Assembly (NCBI RefSeq): GCF_037969875.1
Contig: NZ_CP150218.1
Location: 4,402,001-4,466,000, forward strand
DNA from: Paenibacillus sp. FSL R7-0337
Lineage (GTDB): Bacteria > Bacillota > Bacilli > Paenibacillales > Paenibacillaceae
Direction: 5' to 3'
Length of the DNA stretch: 64,000 nt
Under the pieces are notes generated by a model. That model made no database searches. It was not told where the DNA came from and worked only from the letters and a program-made list of their open reading frames with translations. A program made the position numbers and the translations under genes. Shown in pieces: positions 1 to 8,200 of the stretch (positions are counted from its first letter, which is position 1; each line of letters begins with the position of its first letter).

Positions 1-1252
1 CACGCGGAAAGGGCGCACCACTTACGGATCTGCAGGAAGCGGACAGACGCGGCTTTTGACCAACTTCGGCATCACTCATCTAGTTCGCGCTGTAGGGGCT
101 CAGTTCTCCTACTGGAACGGATCAGACTGGGCAGCCATCGCCGGCACGTTCACGGATACAGATTGGGACTCTACCAACTTTGACATTAATGGGCCAGCGC
201 TAATCCTGACGAACGGTGTGGAGACTCCGCAATATTGGAACGGCTCCGCGCTGGCAGCGTTAACCGGTACGCCTCCCGTAGGCAAGTACATTGCCTCAGA
301 TAACCGGCGCGTCTACATTGCTGTAAATGACGAGGTTCATTACTGTGCCTTCCAGAATGCCCTTGATTGGACCAGCGCCGAGAACTCCGGAATCGTGGAG
401 TACTATACGCCGAACGGCGGGAACATCACCGGCATGCGAGCCTTCGAGGGGAACATATGGGTGTTTAAAAAGGATGCCTATTGTCTCATCTTCCATACAG
501 GCGACAGTAGAGCCACTCACAGGCTGGTAGAGGGTTCCAATGACATTGGGTGCCTTAGCTTTAAGACGATCGCAGAAGTCGGCCCGTACCTGATGTGGCT
601 CGGCCAGAATGGGGTATATCTTGGAGCTGGTGGAGCTGCCCGAGAGATTGGGGAGCCGGTCCGTAATATTCTGCAGACGATTAACCCTGCTGCCGTGGAT
701 GCCGCGTGTGCCTGGACAGATGGGCGGATGTATTATCTGTGCATTCCGACGGGAGGGAATACGACTCCAGATACAGAGCTGGTCTACTCCTCTGAATATA
801 AAAAGTGGCATATCCGCAGTATCTCCCTTGGCGGTATGCGCTACGGTACGCAGCTCAACAACGTTTCATATGGGGGCTGGTCATCTGGACAGGTTTACAA
901 GCTAAATGACGGAACCACGGATGCCGGTGCTGCAATTCCTTACCGCGTGACTAGCCGTCCGTATGATGAGGGGTTCAAGGAAGCGGAGAAGGAATACTAC
1001 CAGATGAAGCTTCAGGGGTTCCTGGGTGCTGGCGCTGCTCTCACGGTTAGTATCAGTACTGAGGATCGCGGAGAGAGCTTCACCGTTCTGGATACGATGG
1101 CAGCCGGCACCGTGACCCAGAGTAAGGATGTCATTGTTCCGATGGACACGGTGCCGCTGACTCACTGGATGCGTTATAGGCTGGAAGGAACCGGATGCAT
1201 CGAAATCAACGAAGTACAGCGGTATGCCAGAGTGCAGCCGGTACAAGAATAG
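1..1252 (+). CDS. Phage tail/stabilisation-like structural protein (5' partial)
   Basis: The frame is open to the first base of the window: the residues before the TTG at 56 (TRKGRTTYGSAGSGQTRLL) continue the protein, so the true start lies upstream. About 417 residues are visible. They are rich in beta-strand-like repeats with Tyr-Trp-Asn and Gly turns (for example YWNGS twice) and a conserved-looking segment around WLGQNGVYLG. This resembles the hub or stabilisation proteins that podoviruses place between portal and tail spike, but I assign it from composition and position only. A strong AGGAGG site for the next gene follows 4 bases after the stop. Confidence 0.7.
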   Translation, partial: TRKGRTTYGSAGSGQTRLLTNFGITHLVRAVGAQFSYWNGSDWAAIAGTFTDTDWDSTNFDINGPALILTNGVETPQYWNGSALAALTGTPPVGKYIASDNRRVYIAVNDEVHYCAFQNALDWTSAENSGIVEYYTPNGGNITGMRAFEGNIWVFKKDAYCLIFHTGDSRATHRLVEGSNDIGCLSFKTIAEVGPYLMWLGQNGVYLGAGGAAREIGEPVRNILQTINPAAVDAACAWTDGRMYYLCIPTGGNTTPDTELVYSSEYKKWHIRSISLGGMRYGTQLNNVSYGGWSSGQVYKLNDGTTDAGAAIPYRVTSRPYDEGFKEAEKEYYQMKLQGFLGAGAALTVSISTEDRGESFTVLDTMAAGTVTQSKDVIVPMDTVPLTHWMRYRLEGTGCIEINEVQRYARVQPVQE

Positions 1253-1262
1253 GAGGATTCAT

Positions 1263-1454
1263 ATGGAACTTAACGAGGATCAGAAAAAAGCAATGGTGCA
1301 GCAGCGCCTGGATCAATACAAGCAGCAGCTGTTCGCTCTGCAGCTGGACCGTGCGGCGCTCTTGGCCAACGATGATACACAGGGAGTAGAAAGTACGGAA
1401 CAGCGTATCGCGGCCATACAGAAGGCATACGCTGCCGTAGAGGGGATGGCGTAA
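1263..1454 (+). CDS. Small phage protein, predicted helical (63 aa)
   Basis: The ATG at 1263 is preceded by AGGAGG at a 6-base spacing. A longer version in the same frame would overlap the preceding gene and has no ribosome binding site. The product is a short charged helix with Gln/Leu/Ala heptad-like spacing and no membrane segment. Its stop codon abuts the ATG of the fibre gene at 1455, so it is translationally coupled within the virion operon. The position between a tail hub and a fibre gene suggests a structural or assembly accessory. I do not recognise the family. Confidence 0.75.
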   Translation: MELNEDQKKAMVQQRLDQYKQQLFALQLDRAALLANDDTQGVESTEQRIAAIQKAYAAVEGMA

Positions 1455-2345
1455 ATGCCGATTCCAACGCTCACAGGGTTACCGCCGGCCCCGACCTTTC
1501 AGGACATCGTTGATCGGTTGAATAAAGTGGTGCGGGAAACCAACAACATGCTGCTGAATCTGGACAGCCTGAACGTTGTCTCCCTTACGGCAGATCACAT
1601 CGATGCAGGGACGATTGATGCCAATGTCGTGACGATCCGGTCTGATCTGACGGCGGGCGCTTATGTCCAGATCGACGGGAACGGACTTGTCATCAACGAC
1701 GGCAGCCGGAACACCTTCCGGGCAGATATCACTGGACAAGTCACCATGACAGGGGCGACAATCGTCAACAACCTCGTTAGTGGGGCCTATACGAATATCA
1801 GTGATACCGGCATTACGATTAATGACGGGACCGTGGACACGTTCAGGGCCGATGTGACAGGTCAGGTAACGATGACCGGCGCGCTGATTCGGAGCAGGCT
1901 GGGGTACCCGGCGATAGTCATGAATCCCAGCGGGGATTTGGTAGGAGCTTATGTCTCCCCAACAAGCTTTTTAACTATCAATGCGGTGGGATCAGGATCA
2001 GGTTCACCGCAGTTTAATCTCCAATCTCCGTCTGGATATATGTTTCTCTATCAAAGTGGTTCGGCTACGAATATGAAAAGCGGCGGCGACATGCGACTTG
2101 ACGCTGTTGGGGATTTGGAGCTAAACCTTGCAGGCAATACTTTAGTTCCATTTTCCCAAATGGAAGACTTCATATCAGGTGTGTCGTTGCAGACAATGCT
2201 AAATGAAAAAGCAACGTCTGGGATATCAACGAGTCTTTCAGGTTCTGCAAATGGGGGGATCGCACCGGGGACTGCTCTAATGGTAAGCGGCGGCGGAACT
2301 GTAACCTGGCTCGGTATACCAAGCCATTCCCATGCTCAGAATTAA
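1455..2345 (+). CDS. Phage tail fibre/spike-like protein
   Basis: This 296-residue protein starts at the base after the preceding stop. It has a helical N-terminus (about 1-40), a segment typical of tail fibres (SLTADHIDAGTIDANVVTI, about 45-65), and then two repeats of about 48 residues, each with a G-A-Y core, an IND-G motif, F-R-A-D and G-Q-V-T-M-T-G (about 74-143). The rest is Gly/Ser/Asn-rich and ends in SHSH. Repetitive beta-rich fibres that recognise the cell surface have this look. The receptor is unknown, and a tail-tip or minor structural role is also possible. Confidence 0.72.
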   Translation: MPIPTLTGLPPAPTFQDIVDRLNKVVRETNNMLLNLDSLNVVSLTADHIDAGTIDANVVTIRSDLTAGAYVQIDGNGLVINDGSRNTFRADITGQVTMTGATIVNNLVSGAYTNISDTGITINDGTVDTFRADVTGQVTMTGALIRSRLGYPAIVMNPSGDLVGAYVSPTSFLTINAVGSGSGSPQFNLQSPSGYMFLYQSGSATNMKSGGDMRLDAVGDLELNLAGNTLVPFSQMEDFISGVSLQTMLNEKATSGISTSLSGSANGGIAPGTALMVSGGGTVTWLGIPSHSHAQN

Positions 2346-2385
2346 ATGCTATACTTATCCCAAAATATAGCATTGAGGTGCGATC

Positions 2386-2976
2386 ATGAAAAAGATAGGA
2401 TTGCTGCTTGTTGGAATTATTATCGGTGCCGGACTTACACTCTCGCCGCAAATATATGGAGCCGGGGCAAAGTTGCTCGGGGCTAAGGTGGACAAAACAC
2501 TGGATATTAAGTTGAATGGTAATTCTATAGGCCAGGGAGCAGTGATCGACGGGACGAGTTACCTTCCCGTCAGGGCCGCAGCGAACGCCCTGGGACTGGA
2601 GGTAAGCGTGGATAGTAAGCAGGTGGATCTTCAAGGTAAATCAAGTGAGGAATTAGCGGAAATTGCCAAAAAACAACAAGCAGATATGGATAAAAATGAA
2701 AAAATAGCTTCCCTAAAATCACAAATCGAGATTTCAAAGAGTAAAGTTGCGTCTTACGCAAAAGCAGTAGAGTCAGGTGAAAAGATGGTTGAAACCAAGA
2801 AACAAACTTATGATGAGGTAATGAACAATCCTAATGCCGGACAAGAAGGTAAGGACCTCGAAACAAAGACATATGAACTTGCAAAGCAAGCGCTTGAAAC
2901 AAGAAAAGCAAACTTGGCTGCTGAGCAGGCGAATCTCGCTGATCTCGAATCTCAGCTGGCCGAATTGCAAAAATAA
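2386..2976 (+). CDS. Secreted stalk-domain (copper amine oxidase N-like) coiled-coil protein
   Basis: The 196-residue product has a hydrophobic signal or anchor segment (about 4-25). A stalk domain follows with the hallmark Y-L-P-V-R-A-A-A-N-A-L-G (about 56-67). From about residue 78 it is a long Lys/Glu/Ala coiled coil. A ribosome binding site (GAGGTG) precedes the ATG. It sits inside the virion operon yet carries an export signal, which is unusual for a virion component. It may be a cargo gene that changes the lysogen's surface, or a lysis accessory such as a spanin-like factor for a Gram-positive host. Function is not established. Confidence 0.72.
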   Translation: MKKIGLLLVGIIIGAGLTLSPQIYGAGAKLLGAKVDKTLDIKLNGNSIGQGAVIDGTSYLPVRAAANALGLEVSVDSKQVDLQGKSSEELAEIAKKQQADMDKNEKIASLKSQIEISKSKVASYAKAVESGEKMVETKKQTYDEVMNNPNAGQEGKDLETKTYELAKQALETRKANLAAEQANLADLESQLAELQK

Positions 2977-2990
2977 TAGATTACCGCTAT

Positions 2991-3017
2991 GAGCTCTCCA
3001 GATGGAGGGCTCTTTTT
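2991..3017 (+). terminator. Rho-independent terminator after the stalk-domain gene
   Basis: GAGCTCTCCA (2991-3000) pairs with TGGAGGGCTC (3003-3012) with one wobble pair, followed by TTTTT. It would partly separate the stalk-domain gene from the ejection-protein gene downstream. Confidence 0.7.
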
Positions 3018-3043
3018 CATGACCTGAAAGGGGGTTCACCTGC

Positions 3044-4807
3044 ATGGCATCTTCAGCCTATGACCAAAGCATCCGTAACAGCTTAGTCAGCAAGGGAGTC
3101 GACAACAGCAAAATTGGCTACAACAATGGTTATGTCACTATAGACGGCAACAATTTCCAAAAAGCAGACAAGAACTACAACGGCACCGCATTCACAAATG
3201 CGAATAACTTCAACAATGCTTGGAACGCCTATAGTCAGAGCCAAAGCAAGGCAACTGCTCCCGCAGCGGCATCCCCGGCTACGGCGCCTTCCGGAATGGT
3301 AGGCGTCCGGAACAGTCTTCAGTCCTCAGGATATGATCCGAATAGCATCGGATACAACAACGGCATGGTGACAGTGAACAATCAGCCATTCGTTACTCCT
3401 TCCGCGAACGTAGGTGGATCTGCATATGTTTCTCCATCGACATATAACTCCGCCTTGGGAAACTACCGAATCAACGACCTGACCAACCAGGTCGTGAATA
3501 ATACGAAGCTGCCGGATAACACCTACACTCCGCAGATCGACCAATTGATTCAGCAGCTTCAGGGCTTATCCAAAAATCAGCAAACGGTTGATCCCTACAG
3601 CACGCCGGAGTACACCGCGTACCAGGCGCAGGCAGATCGGCGGTCTCAGAAGGGCATCCGTGCCGCGCAGGAGTCTCTAGGTTCCTCGGGATTCGGGCGT
3701 TCTACTGCACTGGGCGAACGATCGCAGGGTATCCAAAATGAACAGACTGAATATTTGGAAACACAGGTCATTCCTCAGATTATAGCGGCCAACCAGGCAA
3801 AGCAGCAGCAGGAATACCAGAACCTCTATAATCTGCTGACACCTTTGATGAGCCAGCAGGGATATGCCGATAATCGGTCACAGACAGAGCTGGGGAACGT
3901 GATAAACGCTCTAGGCGCAGTCACATCAGAACAGCAGCGCGGATATGACAACCGCCGAGCGGATGCTGCGTTGACGGGTAACTACCTGACTCCAGATCAA
4001 CAGAACGCCATCGACACATTGCTCGGTCTGAAACAGCAAGCAGAGTCTCCGACCATCACAAGACAGCAACGGGCAGCACTTAGCAGCCAGGCGGATACGA
4101 TCCGTAGTCAGCTTCAGGCTTTGGGCCTTGATCCGACAGCGCTTGGTGCGAATGTCAGTGCGGCAGACGCTAGCAAAGCAAGCATAGGTCGTACGCTGGC
4201 AGGGCAGCAATTGGATCAACAGGCCTCTCAGCAACAGTGGGAGAATCGGTTTAATTATGGCCAGGCGATCGGACAATTTGCAAATGGCCAGAAGACCCTG
4301 CAAGCGGAACAGCTCGCTTATCAGAAGGCGCGTGATGCCATCGCCGATAAGCAATGGCAGGCTAAATTTGATGAAGATGTCCGGCAATACGGCCTGGGAT
4401 ATGGCCTGCAGCAGCTCTCCCAATCCGACGATGCCGCCTACCGGCAGGCTCAGCTGGCACTCTCGCAGGATGACAATGCCCGGCAGTGGGTGCAGCTGGA
4501 CTATCAACAGTCCCAGCCGGGAGCCGGCCAGAAGTACGTCGGTATGTCAGCTAATCAGGTGTTGGATAACATCAAGGCGCTTTATACGGAACCGGTCATG
4601 GTGCAAGATCCGGATTATCCAAACAACCCTAACGCTCTGAAAAAATCAGGAGAGCAGCTGACCAAGGACCCAACCAAGCGCACTGAAATGTTCGAAGCCG
4701 TTGTCGATGCAGGACTGAGTGAAGCTGAGACTAAGCAGGTGCTGCTTGGTTTGGGATATACTATGAAGGATATCGAGGCCCGGATTAAACAATACTCGGG
4801 AAACTGA
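3044..4807 (+). CDS. Putative ejection/internal virion protein
   Basis: A 587-residue, Gln/Ala-rich hydrophilic protein. Its N-terminus holds two related repeats of about 30 residues (R-N-S-L ... I-G-Y-N-N-G-x-V-T-x, near 10-45 and 88-120). The middle and C-terminal parts are long predicted helices with many Q-Q pairs. The ATG has GGGGG upstream. Its place just before a muralytic domain and a giant LPD38 protein matches podovirus ejection proteins, which are helical and Ala/Gln-rich. The last sense codons are GGA AAC before TGA and form a slippery heptamer, so some product may extend into the glucosaminidase frame. The function is inferred from composition and position. Confidence 0.68.
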   Translation: MASSAYDQSIRNSLVSKGVDNSKIGYNNGYVTIDGNNFQKADKNYNGTAFTNANNFNNAWNAYSQSQSKATAPAAASPATAPSGMVGVRNSLQSSGYDPNSIGYNNGMVTVNNQPFVTPSANVGGSAYVSPSTYNSALGNYRINDLTNQVVNNTKLPDNTYTPQIDQLIQQLQGLSKNQQTVDPYSTPEYTAYQAQADRRSQKGIRAAQESLGSSGFGRSTALGERSQGIQNEQTEYLETQVIPQIIAANQAKQQQEYQNLYNLLTPLMSQQGYADNRSQTELGNVINALGAVTSEQQRGYDNRRADAALTGNYLTPDQQNAIDTLLGLKQQAESPTITRQQRAALSSQADTIRSQLQALGLDPTALGANVSAADASKASIGRTLAGQQLDQQASQQQWENRFNYGQAIGQFANGQKTLQAEQLAYQKARDAIADKQWQAKFDEDVRQYGLGYGLQQLSQSDDAAYRQAQLALSQDDNARQWVQLDYQQSQPGAGQKYVGMSANQVLDNIKALYTEPVMVQDPDYPNNPNALKKSGEQLTKDPTKRTEMFEAVVDAGLSEAETKQVLLGLGYTMKDIEARIKQYSGN

Positions 4808-4837
4808 GTAGCCCCACGGCCAGCGCTAGTGGGGCTA
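4798..4837 (+). promoter_or_regulatory. Candidate -1 programmed ribosomal frameshift signal
   Basis: In the frame of the upstream gene the bases read G GGA AAC TGA, an exact X-XXY-YYZ heptamer (GGGAAAC, 4798-4804) with the stop codon directly after it. Four bases later TAGCCCCAC (4809-4817) and GTGGGGCTA (4829-4837) form a perfect 9-bp stem with an 11-base loop. A -1 shift enters the frame of the glucosaminidase, which is open from here. Lambda G/GT uses GGGAAAG. A transcription terminator is unlikely because no T-run follows. Confidence 0.65.
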
Positions 4838-4839
4838 AA

Positions 4840-5229
4840 TTGAATAGTAATCTTGGCGGGACTCTTAAAGGGAAAGGTGATGTTTTTGCTGCGGCAGGGG
4901 CTAAATACGGTATCGATCCTGCACTGCTTGCGGCCATCGCTGTCCATGAGACTGGTAACGGAACGAGTCCTGCATCCAGAAATCGCAATAATGTCGGTGG
5001 CATGATGCGGAGAGATGGAAAGGGGCTGCAATCCTTTGATAGCATTGATGCTGGTATAGATGCAATGGCCTCCAACCTGAAGAGACTATACTTCGACCAA
5101 GGGTTGAACACCATAGAAAAAATACAGAAGAAGTATGCGCCGAACGGTGCGGCCAATGACCCAACAAACCTTAACCAGCACTGGGTTAGCGGCGTAAGTA
5201 AGTATTACAGAATGTTCGGAGGTGGCTGA
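4840..5229 (+). CDS. Glucosaminidase-type peptidoglycan hydrolase domain, possibly the C-terminal part of a frameshift fusion
   Basis: The 129-residue reading from TTG 4840 is almost all one domain of the FlgJ/glucosaminidase type. It has A-A-K-Y-G-I-D-P-A-L-L-A-A-I-A-V-H-E-T-G-N-G with a likely catalytic Glu, then R-N-N-V-G-G-M and a C-terminal helix-rich half. The TTG lies just after a stem that would mask any ribosome binding site. The frame is open back to 4804, where the extra residues (LSSPTASASGAK) look like a linker. I therefore favour synthesis as the tail of a 728-residue fusion with the ejection protein, a virion-borne wall-cutting activity. Independent initiation at TTG remains possible. 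The stop overlaps the ribosome binding site of the next gene. Confidence 0.8.
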   Translation: MNSNLGGTLKGKGDVFAAAGAKYGIDPALLAAIAVHETGNGTSPASRNRNNVGGMMRRDGKGLQSFDSIDAGIDAMASNLKRLYFDQGLNTIEKIQKKYAPNGAANDPTNLNQHWVSGVSKYYRMFGGG

Positions 5230-5230
5230 T

Positions 5231-8200
5231 TTGTCCATGTTTGATGCGGTTAGAAATCGTAAGCGCGGGGAGGATGCAAAGCAACGGGTCCTTGACCGGA
5301 CCTACTCGCCGGCACCTGTCTCCGCTTCTCCAGCCAATGATATGTTTGCTGCTGTGCGAAACCGTAGTCTCTCCAGTCCTGTGTCTGCTACAGTGGTAGA
5401 TCCGATCACCTCTAAGGTGCTGCGTGATACGCTGGTTGGCGTAGGTGTCAATGCGGGACAGCCAACAATCGACATGAGCCCGAAACCTCCTGTCCCGCAG
5501 TCCGGTATCGACTTCAAAGCGGCTCAAAGCCAGTCACCGCTGACAGGTAAGTTACCTGCTCCTGGGCTACTTCAGACGCCGCAGCAGACGATTCAGTCCA
5601 CGCTTGCGGATAAGGTGCCAGCTGCTTCTCTGCTCCAGCAAACGGGGCGCGGTCCGGCTAATGCTTCACAGATACCAGAGCTCTCACAATATGAAATCAA
5701 TAAAAAAGAGATTGAGAGCGCCCCGCCAGTTATTAAGCAGTATGCACAGGCCATGAACTACTTGACGGAAGGCAATCCGCTGGGGATCGCTATCGGCAAT
5801 GCCTTTAGTGGAAATAGTGAGGCAACTCGGCGTGATAGCTCCGGCAATAAGACCGTGGATAAGATCGCTGATTTGGTTAATGACTTTATTACGCCGATGC
5901 TGATCCCCACCGGAGCGCCTGTGGGCATGGGGCCGAATGTGGGCACTTATGAGGTGGCCGGTAAGGCGCTGGCAAACAAGACGGGTCAGGCCGCTGTGAA
6001 TAAGATTGCCCAGGGCATCGGCAGAATTGCTCCGAAGGTAAGTCCAGGTACTGCTCAAACGATCGCCAGACAGGGTCTGACAGAGACGGTAGCAGGGCCT
6101 CTTCAAGGTGTTGCTATGGGACTTGCTAACCAACAAGATAGCAATGAACAGATCGGCATGAACGCTCTATACGGCTTGGCCGGTGGTGCAGCACTGGGCT
6201 TTGGTGGAGCGGCTGCGGGCACTGGTCTTCGAAATCTGTTCAAGCGGAACGGGATTCCTGATGCTGAAATCGAGGAGTTACTGGCGCTGCCGGAAGGCCG
6301 GGGCACCGTGCGTCAAGCTGCGGCATCTGAACGGTCTAATTTGGCTGCTGGCACAGAACCTGTTATCAATCCATATACCTATGAGCTGCCGGAGGCTTCG
6401 GCGCGCACCCGTGCTGCTGCAGACAACGTAACCGACGGGCGTAGCGGCCTGCGGGAGATTGATCAGTCTATTCACTCGCTTCAGACTAGCTATGAGCAAG
6501 CTGTCATTGACGAGTATAAACTCTTACGGCAGCAGCTGGATAATCGGGGCGGAGTGCAGCAGGGGGCCTTACAGCGAACGCCGGAGGGGGAGGTAATCGG
6601 CCGTACAGGTCGCCAGTCCAATAACCCCCGATGGTATCAAGAATTCTACGCCGCGAATGGCAAGCGCCCAACTATCAAGGATCTTTACACATTAGCCCGT
6701 GACCGGGTGGACAATGGATTTGCTGATGAAGCTGGGCGGGTTCCATCTTGGCGAGAACGGACCGGCTATGATGAGCAAATGGCAGGTTATCAACAGGCCA
6801 GAGAGACGCTAGCTGGGAGCCTGCTGGACATTGATCCAGCGCTCCAAGTGACAGACTCCCCTTTGATTGGTCAAGATCTGCGGGATTTGCGTCAGACGGG
6901 GCCGAAGCAGGCCCGCAGACCTGTGGGCGAGTCTCTTGTCGCTCCGCCATCCGTAGAACCTACATTACCACGTGCTCCAGCTGTAGAGGCGCCGGTGACC
7001 GCAAGAGAACAAGCCATTAATGCTAAGCCGTTGTCCGAGCTGACGCAGGATGATATTGATTATCTGCTTGAGGTTTCCAACGGGCGGGAGATACCTATTC
7101 CACCTCAAGATCCTACGCCGCTGCCCATCAGTGAGCCGATCCTTCGCCCTGGGCAATTTGATGATAAGTCAGGATTAGGCATCGCGGCCGGCCAACGGAT
7201 TAAGCCTTACGACTCCCTGAGCACCGAGACTCGCTCGCAGCTGGTCACGCAGCAGCAGCGTGATCCAGCAAGCCTGAAAGGTACGAGCGACCGGGCATAT
7301 ACCGCCCTGGTGGATGATTTACACCCGCTTAACCAGCAGGACAAGATCCTGAATGATCTCATGGAGGAGCCGCTGAAAGCTTCAGAACGGATTCATACAC
7401 TCGGCTTAGCTTCACGTGGAGCTGATGTTGTCTCCAAGCGGATTATCACGGACGGGCTGGTTGATTCGCAGGGTCAGGTAGTAGGTGAGTCCCTGAAGAG
7501 TATCCTTAAGCCGTTGAAGTCTTTAATGAAGAAGAATAAAAGCATCTATGTGGACTTTGAAGACTACCTGCTCAACAAGCACGCCGTTACCCGTGCAGAA
7601 CGCGGGGAGAAGGTATTCCGGGATGACCTGGCCTGGACGCCTGAATTCGGTGCCCAGAAGGCGGCAGAGTATGAGCAGCAGTTCCCAGAGTTTAAGGAAG
7701 CTGCAGATAAGTTCTATGCATTTAATCAGCAGATGGTACAGTCCTGGCTGGTGGATACGGGTATCATTACGCAAGACATGGCTGACGCTTGGCTCAAGGC
7801 CAACCCTTACTACGTGCCGAATAAGCGCCAATTTACTCAGCTGGAGAAGACAGGCAAGGGGCCCGGCGGTGGGAAAAAGGGTTTCGGCAATCAATCCAAT
7901 CCGGTTAAGGGGTACCAGAAGGGTGGCTCACAGCGGAAGATCATCAGCCCGATCGAAGCAACTATCGAGAATGTGGACGCTTATGTGAAGGCTGCCAAGC
8001 GGAACCAGGTTATGCAGCAGTATGTGCGCAACATCGAGCAAGCGCCGGAGGCCTTCAAAGATTGGGCGGAAATCGTCAAGCAGCCTGAGAAGCCTTCTGA
8101 CATCAAGAAGCTACTGCTTTCTGACGTAACCGATGAATCCGGGGCTGTTGTAACTGACGGCATAGATAATCTTCTCAGCCGCTTTTCGGATGATTTCGAT

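Noticed and set aside
4809..4837. Transcription terminator after the ejection protein
   Set aside because: The stem is strong but has no T-run, and the following frame is open through it; the frameshift reading explains it better.
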